Shown in pieces: positions 48,558 through 56,509 of a stretch of 64,000 bases of DNA. Origin of the DNA: Acidaminococcaceae bacterium (GTDB lineage Bacteria > Bacillota > Negativicutes > Acidaminococcales > Acidaminococcaceae); NCBI GenBank assembly GCA_944390935.1, contig CALXRU010000003.1, positions 40,915-104,914 of the forward strand. Direction: 5' to 3'. Under the pieces are notes generated by a model that did no database searches, was not told the origin of the DNA, and saw only the letters and a program-made list of their open reading frames with translations. Made by a program: the position numbers and the translations under genes. Within the stretch, counting starts at the first letter, position 1; the number at the start of each line of letters is the position of its first letter.

Positions 48558-51113
48558 TTACTTACCTCCCAACAATGCTTTCAATTCGGCAATGCCCTGC
48601 ATGTCAAATTCGTTGCCTTCAAGCTCATCAAGCATAACAATTAAGCTCTGTTCCGTGTTGGCAATTTCTTTTTCAACATCGGCAAAGGTAGTTTCGTATT
48701 TTTTGCAAATGGCTTCAAGTTTGTTAACAAGTCCGTTTACAGCGGCATCTGGCAAGCTGTTTATGCTTTCTGCCAGCGCCGTTATCCATTTTTGCTTTAG
48801 CAAGGCGTTTGCCTGTTCGTCTGTAAGTTCTTCAATTACCTTTTTAGTTTTAAGGTGCAGGGCGGTTACGCTGTCTTTAACTTCTTTTTTTAAGTTCTTT
48901 TCTTCGTCCATTAAGTTTTGTACTTTTTTTAGTACGGCAAACGTTTCTGCTTCCGCAGTTTTGGCTTTTACGGCTTTTTTTACTTCTGCGGCTACAAAGG
49001 CGTCGCCTGCGTCGTTAACAAAGGGCTGACCTTTGTCATCCTCGCTTAATTCTTCCAGTAAGCTGTCATATTCGCCGGTTATGGTGATTAATTTATCTTC
49101 TTTGGCTTTTAGTTCTGCCATTTCTTCGGGCAGCATAATTTTTTGTACTAAATCGAAGGGGAATACATGGCCTTTCCAGCCTTCCTGTACTTCTTCATCT
49201 TTACCGTTTTTCTTTTTTAATACAAAATTAGGGTCTACCTGTTTAACGGCTGCCATTCCTTCGGTTTGGATTATTTCTAAATCAATGGCAATGTCTTTCC
49301 AGTTATCGTCTAAAAGCTGATAGGCTTCGTACCTATCAACAAGCGGCACGTTTTGCAGGCGCGCAAAAATATTATCGCTGATGTTAGTTACTTCTTTACT
49401 TATATTTACCTGCGCTGCGTTATCAACCAGTTCTGTTGCTAGGTAATTGTTAAAATCTGCAAAAGCCTGGCTATACTTTTGCTTAAAGGCAATAATGTCA
49501 AGGTGGTTTTTAATTACTGCTTTTAAATCATCAGAGTTAAGCTGCCAATAGCCGCTGTTTACTGCTTTAAACAGGCTTGTTTTAAGGTTGGGGAACGCTT
49601 GCCAGTATTGTTGTAAATCCTGCAATTCGCTTTCCGGTATGCCGCCAAACATAGAGGCATAAATATCCCAGCTTTCGTCTTTTTCGGATGAATCTACATA
49701 GCGGGGAATGTTTAAATTATAGTCGTTTTGGCGGATGTTATCGCGGCTGACTTTTTTAGAGAATTTATTAATATCGGCGCGCGTAGTTACAGCGTCTACA
49801 ATTTTTTTAATATCGCAGGCACGCAGCATATTGTTTTTGCCCACTTTGGCAAAGCCTTTGGAAGCATCAACTATAAGTACATCGGTGTTATCGCGTTTTT
49901 GTTTAAGCACCATAATAATGGTTGGTATACCGGTGCCGAAAAAGATGTTGGCAGGCAGGCCGATAATAGCATCGATGTGGTTGTATTCTATTAAGTTTTG
50001 ACGGATTTTTCCTTCTTCGCCGCCACGGAACAATACGCCGTGCGGCAGTACGATTGCCATAATACCGTCCGGCTTTAAGTGGTATAAATCGTGCAGCAAA
50101 AATGCGTAGTCGGCTTTACTTTTCGGCGCAAGCCCAAACTTGGAATAACGAGGGTCATTTTCTTTGTCGGAAGGGTCCCAAGCCTGTGAATAGGGAGGGT
50201 TGGAAACTACTGCATCAACGTAAAGAGGGTTATAGGTGTTAACGGGGTCTTTATCGTCAAAATACGGCCAGTCATCTTCTAATGTATCGCCGTTGCGGGT
50301 TACAATGTTATCCGGCAAAATGCCGCGCATAACAAGGTTCATACGGGTAAGATTGTAGGTGTTTTCTTTAAGTTCCTGTGCATAGTATTTTATATTGTTT
50401 TCTTTGCCCATGTATTTAGCCGCGCACTGGCCTATATTAATAAGCAGCGAGCCGGAACCGCTGGTAGGGTCGTAGATTTCTATTTTATCGCGGTCTTTAA
50501 GGTGGTGGGCAATAAGTTCGGACATCAGTAATGATACTTCGTGCGGAGTGTAAAACTCGCCCGCTTTTTTGCCTGCGTTTGCAGCAAAATTACTAATCAA
50601 GTATTCATAAATAAAGCCGAGAACGTCATAATCCTGCTTGCCGTCCATAGGTATATCTTTAATAAGGTTAATTAAGCCGCGAATAGCCTTTGTTCTTGCA
50701 CCGGAGGAATCGCCAAGTTTGGAAAGACCTGTTTCCAGCGTTTTAAAAATATCTTTAAAGACACCTTCATGGGACTTATTAACTAATCGACTAAATGAAG
50801 AAAGTGCATCGGTTACATTTTCTACTTTAAAATCATTGCCTTTATTCAGCCAGGTCGAAAAAAGATGCTCATACGGTATAAAGTAACCAATATTTTTCTG
50901 CACCGTTGTTACCGTTTCAGCGTCGCTTTCATCAAGTTCCGATAAATATTCATCTGTCCAGTCATTTTCTTTTAAGTATTTAACTTCTTTATCTGACAAA
51001 AATTTATAAAAAATAAAACCAAGAATATAATCCTTATATTCATTTGCTTCGATTTTAGAACGCATTTTATTGGCAGATTCCCAAATTTTAGATGCAAGCT
51101 GCTGTTTATTCAT
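48558..51113 (-). CDS. hsdM: Type I restriction-modification DNA methylase subunit
   Basis: 851 residues, the long HsdM class. N-terminal HsdM_N helices (SKIWESANKMRSKIEANEYKDYILGFIFYKFLSD), AdoMet motif YDPTSGSGSLLINI, catalytic NPPYSQ in VVSNPPYSQAW, then a long C-terminal region with coiled-coil stretches (ELKAKEDKLITITGEYDSLLEELSED and beyond residue 700). It methylates adenine at the site chosen by HsdS. It has TTTGGAGG before the ATG. Restriction is not possible without hsdR, which is missing here. Confidence 0.94.
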   Translation of the reverse strand: MNKQQLASKIWESANKMRSKIEANEYKDYILGFIFYKFLSDKEVKYLKENDWTDEYLSELDESDAETVTTVQKNIGYFIPYEHLFSTWLNKGNDFKVENVTDALSSFSRLVNKSHEGVFKDIFKTLETGLSKLGDSSGARTKAIRGLINLIKDIPMDGKQDYDVLGFIYEYLISNFAANAGKKAGEFYTPHEVSLLMSELIAHHLKDRDKIEIYDPTSGSGSLLINIGQCAAKYMGKENNIKYYAQELKENTYNLTRMNLVMRGILPDNIVTRNGDTLEDDWPYFDDKDPVNTYNPLYVDAVVSNPPYSQAWDPSDKENDPRYSKFGLAPKSKADYAFLLHDLYHLKPDGIMAIVLPHGVLFRGGEEGKIRQNLIEYNHIDAIIGLPANIFFGTGIPTIIMVLKQKRDNTDVLIVDASKGFAKVGKNNMLRACDIKKIVDAVTTRADINKFSKKVSRDNIRQNDYNLNIPRYVDSSEKDESWDIYASMFGGIPESELQDLQQYWQAFPNLKTSLFKAVNSGYWQLNSDDLKAVIKNHLDIIAFKQKYSQAFADFNNYLATELVDNAAQVNISKEVTNISDNIFARLQNVPLVDRYEAYQLLDDNWKDIAIDLEIIQTEGMAAVKQVDPNFVLKKKNGKDEEVQEGWKGHVFPFDLVQKIMLPEEMAELKAKEDKLITITGEYDSLLEELSEDDKGQPFVNDAGDAFVAAEVKKAVKAKTAEAETFAVLKKVQNLMDEEKNLKKEVKDSVTALHLKTKKVIEELTDEQANALLKQKWITALAESINSLPDAAVNGLVNKLEAICKKYETTFADVEKEIANTEQSLIVMLDELEGNEFDMQGIAELKALLGGK

Positions 51114-51257
51114 GTAATAGCCTCCAAAGGTAAAAATACTTTAGTTAGTATAATTATAACATATTAAACTGTGTTAAACGATTGGAAGAAGTCAGCGTAT
51201 TTTTTATTAACAGAAGTTTAAGAAACCTAATAAAACAAATAAGAAGCATGTTATAGA

Positions 51258-51296
51258 AAAGTGCTCCAAAGTCAGTAAGAAATGTAACTTTGGAGC
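51258..51296 (-). terminator. Terminator at the end of the mobilisation operon
   Basis: GCTCCAAAGT/ACTTTGGAGC with a 14-base loop; on the minus strand ACTTTTCT follows. It separates the mob operon from hsdM. The rest of 51114-51353 is AT-rich spacer. Confidence 0.75.
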
Positions 51297-51353
51297 AACA
51301 AAAATCTTGAAATTTATTAAACTTTTAAAATTCCACTATTTAGGATTTTTACG

Positions 51354-51743
51354 TTAGCTAAAAAATGTAAGATAAACTATCATTAAGCATTCAACAGCAC
51401 ACCATACCAATAGAAAAATATGGAAACTATCCGCATATTTGCCATGGCTAGTTGCATATTTAATTTGGCGATTGATGTCTGCAATCTCACCAGATATAGT
51501 GTTAATAGCTTTTGTGCTATCTTCGTAGTTAATCATCCTCACATTTATTTTAAATAATGCTTGTTCATATTTTTTGTCGATTGATATAATAGTGTTTTGC
51601 ATAGCTTTACTTTGCTCCGAAAGTTTATCGCCGTTAGACTCAACAGCGGATAGAATTTGGATAATATCATTAAACTTTTGTAAAATATCTTCTTCTGGCA
51701 GTACAGGTTTTTGTATTTGTTTGCTTAGTTTTTCCAAGTCCAT
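51354..51743 (-). CDS. Membrane-anchored coiled-coil protein, last gene of mob operon
   Basis: 129 residues. A predicted coiled coil covers about residues 15-95; a C-terminal membrane helix (FHIFLLVWCAVECLMIVYLTFF) ends the protein. Starts one base after the previous stop. I do not recognise the family. Its position behind mobA suggests a role in transfer or in contact with the helper conjugation machinery; equally it could be an entry-exclusion type protein. Confidence 0.65.
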   Translation of the reverse strand: MDLEKLSKQIQKPVLPEEDILQKFNDIIQILSAVESNGDKLSEQSKAMQNTIISIDKKYEQALFKINVRMINYEDSTKAINTISGEIADINRQIKYATSHGKYADSFHIFLLVWCAVECLMIVYLTFFS

Positions 51744-51744
51744 C

Positions 51745-51960
51745 TTATTCCCTCATTAATGCTTTTATTTCAACTTCTAATTCAGTACGCTTTTCGTCGC
51801 TTTCAGCAGCAAAATATTGCTTAGACAACCTATTGAATTCCTTATTTTTGGCATCAGCAATTTCATTTTCAAGCTGCTCAATTTCCTTTGTTAAAACTTC
51901 AACTTTTGCTTGTTTATTTGCAAGCTTTTTTAATTTCGTTGCAATACTGGTTTTGTTCAT
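51745..51960 (-). CDS. Small coiled-coil protein in mob operon
   Basis: 71 residues, highly charged, predicted as one long coiled coil (KLKKLANKQAKVEVLTKEIE and on). 17 bases after the mobA stop with GGAG before the ATG. Similar short helical proteins are found after relaxase genes on small plasmids. No function can be assigned. Confidence 0.65.
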   Translation of the reverse strand: MNKTSIATKLKKLANKQAKVEVLTKEIEQLENEIADAKNKEFNRLSKQYFAAESDEKRTELEVEIKALMRE

Positions 51961-51977
51961 TTTGATACGCTCCTTTT

Positions 51978-52940
51978 TTATCTTTCATAATCGTCATCTC
52001 GGCTATGTAAATTAACATCAAAACCTTTATTGGTTGTTTGTGAGTTATCACAGCGCGATAAATTTTTGATTGCAGATGTAATATTAGTTAGATTGGTAGT
52101 GTTGATTGGTCTATTAGGTGTTTTTACATAATCACGCCATTTTTCCATAGTGCAAACACGCATTATATTTGCGGTGCTTAATATATTGTTGTTAAGCTTT
52201 TTTGCCAAAGTGTTTGCGCGTACTTTTTTATTTTTATCCTGGATATTAATGAAAGTTATATTTTTGCCGCGCATTTTCGTATGCCAACCACTTTGCTGCA
52301 TTTGCCGTTCAAAATCATCCAAACTTTTCGGTTTGCTTTTTAAACTTTGATTTACAGCTACCGCACATTGAACCAGCCAGCTATCTCTCGTTTTATTAAC
52401 AAAAACGTAGTAAGCACGCTGGTCATACATTTGTGCCCTACCGCGTGCTTGAACTGCCTCGCGGCTCCTATCAATAATTTTTAGACCATATTGCTTTGCT
52501 ATGCTGTCATTTATATCTTTAAAATTTTCTAAGTCTTGATTGCTAAAATGTAATTTTTTACCATCCAAAAAACTGACAGAATTAACAACAAAATGAGCGT
52601 GTATTTTGCCGCCTGCGCTATTAACATGAATGCCAACGGCTACTTCAAAACGATTGCCAAAACATTGCTCCGCAAATGTTTTGGCGTATGTTTTTGCATC
52701 ACCTTTGCTTATTTCTTCTGCGGCAAATGAAAGAACATAATGTTTATACTGTCTCCCGTCCGTTTTGCCGTATAACTCTTTTGTTTTTTGCATTTGATAG
52801 GTTGCAATAGCTGGACTATCGGCACAGTTAATGCCGTAAAAAAGTGTTTCATCTTTTTCTTTTATGTAGTCTTTTGCAGCATAATTAACAACAGTTTTAA
52901 TATTTTTGCCAGGACGCTTGATAGCTTTAAAAATTGGCAT
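51978..52940 (-). CDS. mobA: Relaxase (MobA/VirD2-like, MOBP type)
   Basis: 320 residues. The N-terminal Tyr region KTVVNYAAKDYI (Y20 or Y25 as nucleophile) and the metal-binding GKIHAHFVVNSV (H114, H116) with IHVN before it are the three relaxase motifs. It would nick oriT and lead the strand into a helper's transfer channel. It is short for the family and lacks a primase or helicase domain. Seven bases after mobC. Confidence 0.88.
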   Translation of the reverse strand: MPIFKAIKRPGKNIKTVVNYAAKDYIKEKDETLFYGINCADSPAIATYQMQKTKELYGKTDGRQYKHYVLSFAAEEISKGDAKTYAKTFAEQCFGNRFEVAVGIHVNSAGGKIHAHFVVNSVSFLDGKKLHFSNQDLENFKDINDSIAKQYGLKIIDRSREAVQARGRAQMYDQRAYYVFVNKTRDSWLVQCAVAVNQSLKSKPKSLDDFERQMQQSGWHTKMRGKNITFINIQDKNKKVRANTLAKKLNNNILSTANIMRVCTMEKWRDYVKTPNRPINTTNLTNITSAIKNLSRCDNSQTTNKGFDVNLHSRDDDYER

Positions 52941-52947
52941 TTTGTTA

Positions 52948-53259
52948 TCACATCCTTTTTAATTCATTAAATATAGCATTTAAAATATCTCGCTGAGGCG
53001 CTTCTTTAATAGTATTGCAATGCCGAGCAAGTTGGTTTATATTATTAGCAATATTCGACAGCAATTTTATTTTTTGTTTTTGAGTCGCTTCAATTTCGTT
53101 CAATTTCTCCGCATACCCAAAATTTTGCAAAATATCACCGATATAATCGTTTAATGTTTTGTTATTTTCAGTCGCTTTAAGTACCAAATAATTTTTTAGT
53201 TGTAAAGGCATTCGCAATTCCACTCGTGCATTTTTGCCTAATTTCTTAGTTGTCGTCAA
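52948..53259 (-). CDS. mobC: MobC-like relaxosome accessory protein
   Basis: 103 residues. An N-terminal ribbon-helix-helix type start (ARVELRMPLQLKNYLVLKATENNKTLNDYI) is followed by the MobC signature LLSNIANNINQLARHCN. It would bind oriT and help the relaxase. The start is next to the candidate oriT and 112 bases from the end of rep. Confidence 0.86.
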   Translation of the reverse strand: MTTTKKLGKNARVELRMPLQLKNYLVLKATENNKTLNDYIGDILQNFGYAEKLNEIEATQKQKIKLLSNIANNINQLARHCNTIKEAPQRDILNAIFNELKRM

Positions 53260-53290
53260 ATTATCAACTCCACTCGGCTAACATATATAG

Positions 53291-53352
53291 GCCAGCTCCC
53301 CGTCTTGCCGTCAAGTTGACGGCAGCGACAGCTGGCAAAGGGGCAAAGCCCC
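53291..53352. other. Candidate oriT between rep and mobC
   Basis: Nested inverted repeats: outer GCCAGCT (53291-53297)/AGCTGGC (53330-53336), inner TGCCGTCAA-G-TTGACGGCA (53306-53324), then GGGGC-AAA-GCCCC (53340-53352). GC-rich in an AT-rich element and directly upstream of mobC, as in many mobilizable plasmids. The nick site is not identifiable. Confidence 0.6.
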
Positions 53353-53371
53353 CTTGTACCCCTACAATAAA

Positions 53372-54154
53372 TTACTCCCCATTTTTTTCGCGCCATTCAC
53401 GCTCAAAAATTAAAAATTCATATTGTTTTTCGGCAATTTTTTCAGTTAAATTAACAAATTTTATCTCTGCCGATGCAAGGGATTTTTTATTTTTAGTTTT
53501 AATTTTGCCTATAACTTTTATATCTGTTGTTTCGTTAATATTCTCAATAGCTTTGTTCAAATATCGCAAAAATCGTTCATTTTTTTCGTTGCTTGGTACA
53601 GTTAATATACGCCTTATATCATTTACACTTATATAATTATTTTTGTTAGCTTTACGTTGTTGGTATCGCAAAAATTCAAATAGTTTGTAAGCGTATTTTT
53701 TATTTAATTTTTTGGTTTCACTAATATCAATCGGTACATTTGCTCGCTGCCATCTATAGTAATTTAGTAGGTATGGATTTAATGTTATTTCTATATTTTC
53801 AATTTTATTTTTTATTGTTTTGATGGTTTTAGTTTGCGCTATCAGTGGCCACTCGTATTTAATTATCTTATTATTTTCGATTCTCTGGGCAATAACAAAA
53901 GTCTGTTTTAACTTTTCTAAATTTCTATAAAAAATCATATAATGCTTGCCTTGTGGTTTGATGATACTTTGCCAACTAAAGTAATCAGCCACTTTAATAT
54001 TTATCGAATTTTGTTTTTGATTTAACGCACTCAAAATAACAAAATTAAAAATTTGTTGAGCGGCAGGCGATACATAATCGAATGAAATAATATCGTCAGG
54101 CTTTTTGGTAATAATTTTGTTATTGGGATATATTTTTTCGCTCATTTTTGACAT
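53372..54154 (-). CDS. Rep_3 (RepB-type) replication initiator
   Basis: 260 residues from ATG 54154, which shares a base with the preceding stop (TGATG). Two winged-helix halves are suggested: LSALNQKQNSINIKVADYF in the first, then IEITLNPYLLNYYRW and LNKKYAYKLFEFLRYQQ plus an INETTDIKV segment in the second, as in plasmid initiators of the Rep_3 family. These bind iterons and open the origin for theta replication. Iterons are found next to the integrase at the other end of the element. The gene is coupled to the small HTH gene. Confidence 0.82.
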   Translation of the reverse strand: MSKMSEKIYPNNKIITKKPDDIISFDYVSPAAQQIFNFVILSALNQKQNSINIKVADYFSWQSIIKPQGKHYMIFYRNLEKLKQTFVIAQRIENNKIIKYEWPLIAQTKTIKTIKNKIENIEITLNPYLLNYYRWQRANVPIDISETKKLNKKYAYKLFEFLRYQQRKANKNNYISVNDIRRILTVPSNEKNERFLRYLNKAIENINETTDIKVIGKIKTKNKKSLASAEIKFVNLTEKIAEKQYEFLIFEREWREKNGE

Positions 54155-54327
54155 CACTCAATCATTTCTAAAAATCGTTTTTTACTTACTTTACCCGTCA
54201 CCGTAAGTTTTCCATCTGCTTTTTGGACAGCATTAACCTCGCGCATTAACTTGTATGCGGCAGCTACACTAAGTCCTGTTATTGCCATAACATCGTGGAC
54301 GTTAAGCCATTTTTTTTCGTTTTCCAT
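54154..54327 (-). CDS. Small helix-turn-helix protein (excisionase-like)
   Basis: 57 residues with AGGAG seven bases before the ATG. WLNVHDVMAITGLSVAAAYKLMREVNA is an AlpA/excisionase-type HTH, and TVTGKVSKKRFLEMI is a short wing and helix. It may act as a recombination directionality factor, or regulate rep. First gene of the leftward rep-mob operon and divergent from the repressor across the palindromic operators. Confidence 0.75.
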   Translation of the reverse strand: MENEKKWLNVHDVMAITGLSVAAAYKLMREVNAVQKADGKLTVTGKVSKKRFLEMIE

Positions 54328-54372
54328 TATGTTTCTCCTGTGGTATACTAAATATATATTACTTTGATTGTT

Positions 54373-54425
54373 TTCCCGTTTAATGGGAATTTTATACTTA
54401 TATTATATTTCCCATTTAATGGGAA
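54373..54425. promoter_or_regulatory. Twin palindromic operators between repressor and rep operon
   Basis: TTCCCGTTTAATGGGAA (54373-54389) and TTCCCATTTAATGGGAA (54409-54425), centres 36 bases apart. Each is an inverted repeat TTCCC-N7-GGGAA. They cover the promoter region of two divergent transcription units. The likely binder is the XRE-type repressor encoded 15 bases to the right. Confidence 0.8.
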
Positions 54426-54439
54426 ATCAAGAGGTAGTC

Positions 54440-55060
54440 ATGTTTAATCGTATAATTTTTTCAAAACGTATTAAGCAATTAAGAAAATGCTATAAATTTA
54501 CAATCATTGATTTTTCAACATGTTTTAAAATTGTTAGTAAAACTTCGATTGGTGCATGGGAAAAAGCAACAGCTATTCCATCTGCCGATGTACTTGCCGA
54601 TTTATCGACTTTTTTTGGTATTTCTATGGATTGGTTTGCAGGTTTTAGCAACATTCCTTATACAAACGAAAGTATAGAAAATGCCGAAAATTTTGTACTA
54701 AAAAAACTTATTGAAATTGATAGAGACACAACTTATAAATCGTTTTATCCAAACGAGTATTTAAATGCTGAAACACGCAAAGAATTATATTCTTTACCTG
54801 TTAGAGCTAATATTGTTGTTTTATCTCATTGTGGCTATATACCTTTCAAAGAAGATGAATTAAATTACAAACCCAAAGCGATTTCAAAATTTGAAAATGC
54901 AGTCAAATATAAAGCAAATTTGATAATAAACCATCTATATCCAACGGTTCAAGTCACTTCTAACCACAAAAATATTCTTTATATCGGCGACCTTGACCAG
55001 TTATTAAAAAGAGAAATCACCACTCCTATATACGATATAGAAAGTAGTGATTTAAAATGA
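54440..55060 (+). CDS. XRE-family repressor
   Basis: 206 residues from ATG 54440 (GAGGT upstream). The frame is open further upstream, but through the operators. N-terminal HTH (FSKRIKQLRKCYKFTIIDFSTCFKIVSKTSIGAWEKATAIPSADVL variant with FFGISMDWFAG), followed by a 140-residue C-terminal domain I do not recognise. Nothing shows a LexA/CI-type autocleavage site (no clear Ala-Gly with Ser/Lys). It overlaps the integrase gene by four bases (ATGA), linking repression and integration. Confidence 0.82.
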   Translation: MFNRIIFSKRIKQLRKCYKFTIIDFSTCFKIVSKTSIGAWEKATAIPSADVLADLSTFFGISMDWFAGFSNIPYTNESIENAENFVLKKLIEIDRDTTYKSFYPNEYLNAETRKELYSLPVRANIVVLSHCGYIPFKEDELNYKPKAISKFENAVKYKANLIINHLYPTVQVTSNHKNILYIGDLDQLLKREITTPIYDIESSDLK

Positions 55061-56136
55061 CTATTATAAAAAAGACTAATCCGGTAAACCCAAATAAACC
55101 TTGGCTTGCAGACGTATCTTATATAGACTGGCAAGGCCAAAAAGCACGCACGCGCAAATATTTTGCCACGCGAAAAGAAGCTAACGAATGGGAACTTAAT
55201 TTTAAAAATTCGCTTACTATTGGCACTGGCATTTCGTTTCCGAACCTTGTTGCTGCGTACTATGAATACATAACGCCGCGTATTAAAGAAACAACGCTGG
55301 AAACTAAAAAGCATATCATCGATACAAAACTACTGCCTTACTTTAAAAATAAAATACTAAAAGATATTACTGTAAACGATATTGCTAAATGGCAAGGCAT
55401 AATAATAAAATCTTATTCCAGCAAAACCTATATCAAAACTATTAACAATCAGCTAAGTGCTATTTTTAATTACGCTAAGAAGTTTTATAATCTTCAAATA
55501 AATCCAATGCACGTCACCGGCAGCATAGGACGCCATTACAGTGATAGAATGGATTTTTATACAGCGCATGAATTTCACGCTTTTTATGAAGCTGTTAAAG
55601 ATAAGCCGCAAAGTAAGATTATCTTCCCATTGCTCTTTTATAGCGGAATCAGGGAAGGTGAGATGCTTGCACTGACACAGGCCGACTTCGATTACAAAAA
55701 TCAAACCCTTACAATCAACAAAACTTACAGCCGTGTTAATAAAAAAGACATCATCACAGAGCCAAAAACACCTACATCAAACCGTAAAATTAAAATTCCG
55801 GCATTTATTTTTGAGCTTTTAGATGAGTATGTCGATAAATTATACGATTATTCTCCTTCTGACAGGCTTTTTTTAGTTACCAAGTCATTCCTGTATCATG
55901 AAATGACAAGAGGCGCTCAGAAGGCAAATTTGAAGCGCATACGAGTGCATGACCTTCGGCACAGCCATGCAAGTATGCTAATTAACAAAAATTACTCACC
56001 AAACCTCATACAAAAACGTCTCGGACACCGGAACGTAGTTACAACTTTACAAATTTACGCACACCTTTACCCTGAACGCGAAGACGATGCGGTAAATGAC
56101 CTGCAAAACGAATGGAAAAAAGAAAGCTGCCAATAA
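55057..56136 (+). CDS. int: Tyrosine integrase of the guaA element
   Basis: 359 residues. N-terminal arm-binding AP2-like domain (about 10-60, WLADVSYIDWQGQKARTRKYFATRKEANEWE), SAM-like core-binding domain (65-160), catalytic domain with Arg in SGIREGEML, HDLRHSHASM, LGHRNVVTTLQIYAHLYP with the nucleophile Tyr. This is the Tn916/phage-type integrase layout. It would recombine the 20-bp cores in guaA. Coupled to the repressor gene. Confidence 0.95.
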   Translation: MTIIKKTNPVNPNKPWLADVSYIDWQGQKARTRKYFATRKEANEWELNFKNSLTIGTGISFPNLVAAYYEYITPRIKETTLETKKHIIDTKLLPYFKNKILKDITVNDIAKWQGIIIKSYSSKTYIKTINNQLSAIFNYAKKFYNLQINPMHVTGSIGRHYSDRMDFYTAHEFHAFYEAVKDKPQSKIIFPLLFYSGIREGEMLALTQADFDYKNQTLTINKTYSRVNKKDIITEPKTPTSNRKIKIPAFIFELLDEYVDKLYDYSPSDRLFLVTKSFLYHEMTRGAQKANLKRIRVHDLRHSHASMLINKNYSPNLIQKRLGHRNVVTTLQIYAHLYPEREDDAVNDLQNEWKKESCQ

Positions 56137-56179
56137 AGGCAGCTTTTTCACTTTTATAAATATAATATTGAATAAAGTG

Positions 56180-56276
56180 ACGTTACTTTTTGTGTTATTA
56201 TGGTTCAAGATACGTTACTACTTGTGCTATATTACGTTACTATTTGTGCCAAATTACGTTACCATTTGTGTTATTA
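56180..56276. repeat. Iterons, candidate replication origin of the element
   Basis: Four direct repeats of ACGTTACTATTTGTG type start at 56180, 56212, 56234 and 56256. The last three are spaced exactly 22 bp; the first is one helical turn further away (32 bp). They lie right after the integrase in AT-rich DNA. Iterons at about 22-bp spacing are the binding sites of Rep_3 initiators. The rest of 56137-56494 holds AT-rich spacer, paired TGGCAA motifs, a 16-bp palindrome GGCAAAAATTTTTGCC (56431-56446) and the guaA terminator. Confidence 0.82.
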
Positions 56277-56450
56277 TTTCCTCGCAAACCGCATAAATAC
56301 TGGCTTTTATGACCTCTCCATTTATCATATATCAATGGCTTCGCCATTTTATTTTTGATTTAATTCGCACTTTATTTTTGCTTTCGCACACTAAAGGATT
56401 ATCTTATTTTTCTTAAATTGGCAATTTTATGGCAAAAATTTTTGCCTAAA

Positions 56451-56479
56451 AAGAAAAGAACGGCTATACAAGCCGTTCT
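56451..56479 (-). terminator. Element-borne terminator for guaA
   Basis: AGAACGGCT/AGCCGTTCT with a 5-base loop; on the minus strand TTTTCTTTTT follows. It lies just inside the element, 16 bases after the guaA stop, so the insertion brought a new terminator to guaA. Confidence 0.85.
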
Positions 56480-56489
56480 CCACAGTTGT

Positions 56490-56509
56490 AACAATCACTC
56501 AAACTCTAT
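56490..56509. repeat. attR core, 20-bp direct repeat within guaA 3' end
   Basis: Identical to attL. Read on the minus strand it encodes the last four residues (IEFE) and the stop of guaA plus five bases, so guaA stays intact. Confidence 0.92.

Larger units (their letters stand above)
45405..56489. mobile_element. Integrative mobilizable element inserted at the 3' end of guaA (11,085 bp)
   Basis: Bounded by identical 20-bp repeats. The integrase gene ends about 350 bases from attR. Contents from left: hairpin-rich region, 86-residue protein, recombinase, hsdS, hsdM, two small coiled-coil genes, mobA, mobC, candidate oriT, rep, small HTH gene, paired operators, repressor, integrase, iterons. 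No conjugative coupling protein or secretion ATPase is present, so transfer would need a helper. Base composition is clearly more AT-rich than the flanking guaA region. Paired TGGCAA motifs 11 bp apart sit near both ends (45523/45534 and 56419/56430), suitable as integrase arm sites. Confidence 0.9.

Noticed and set aside
56180..56276. CRISPR array
   Set aside because: The repeats are 15-22 bp, imperfect and contiguous without spacers; spacing of 22 bp and a nearby Rep_3 gene fit iterons.
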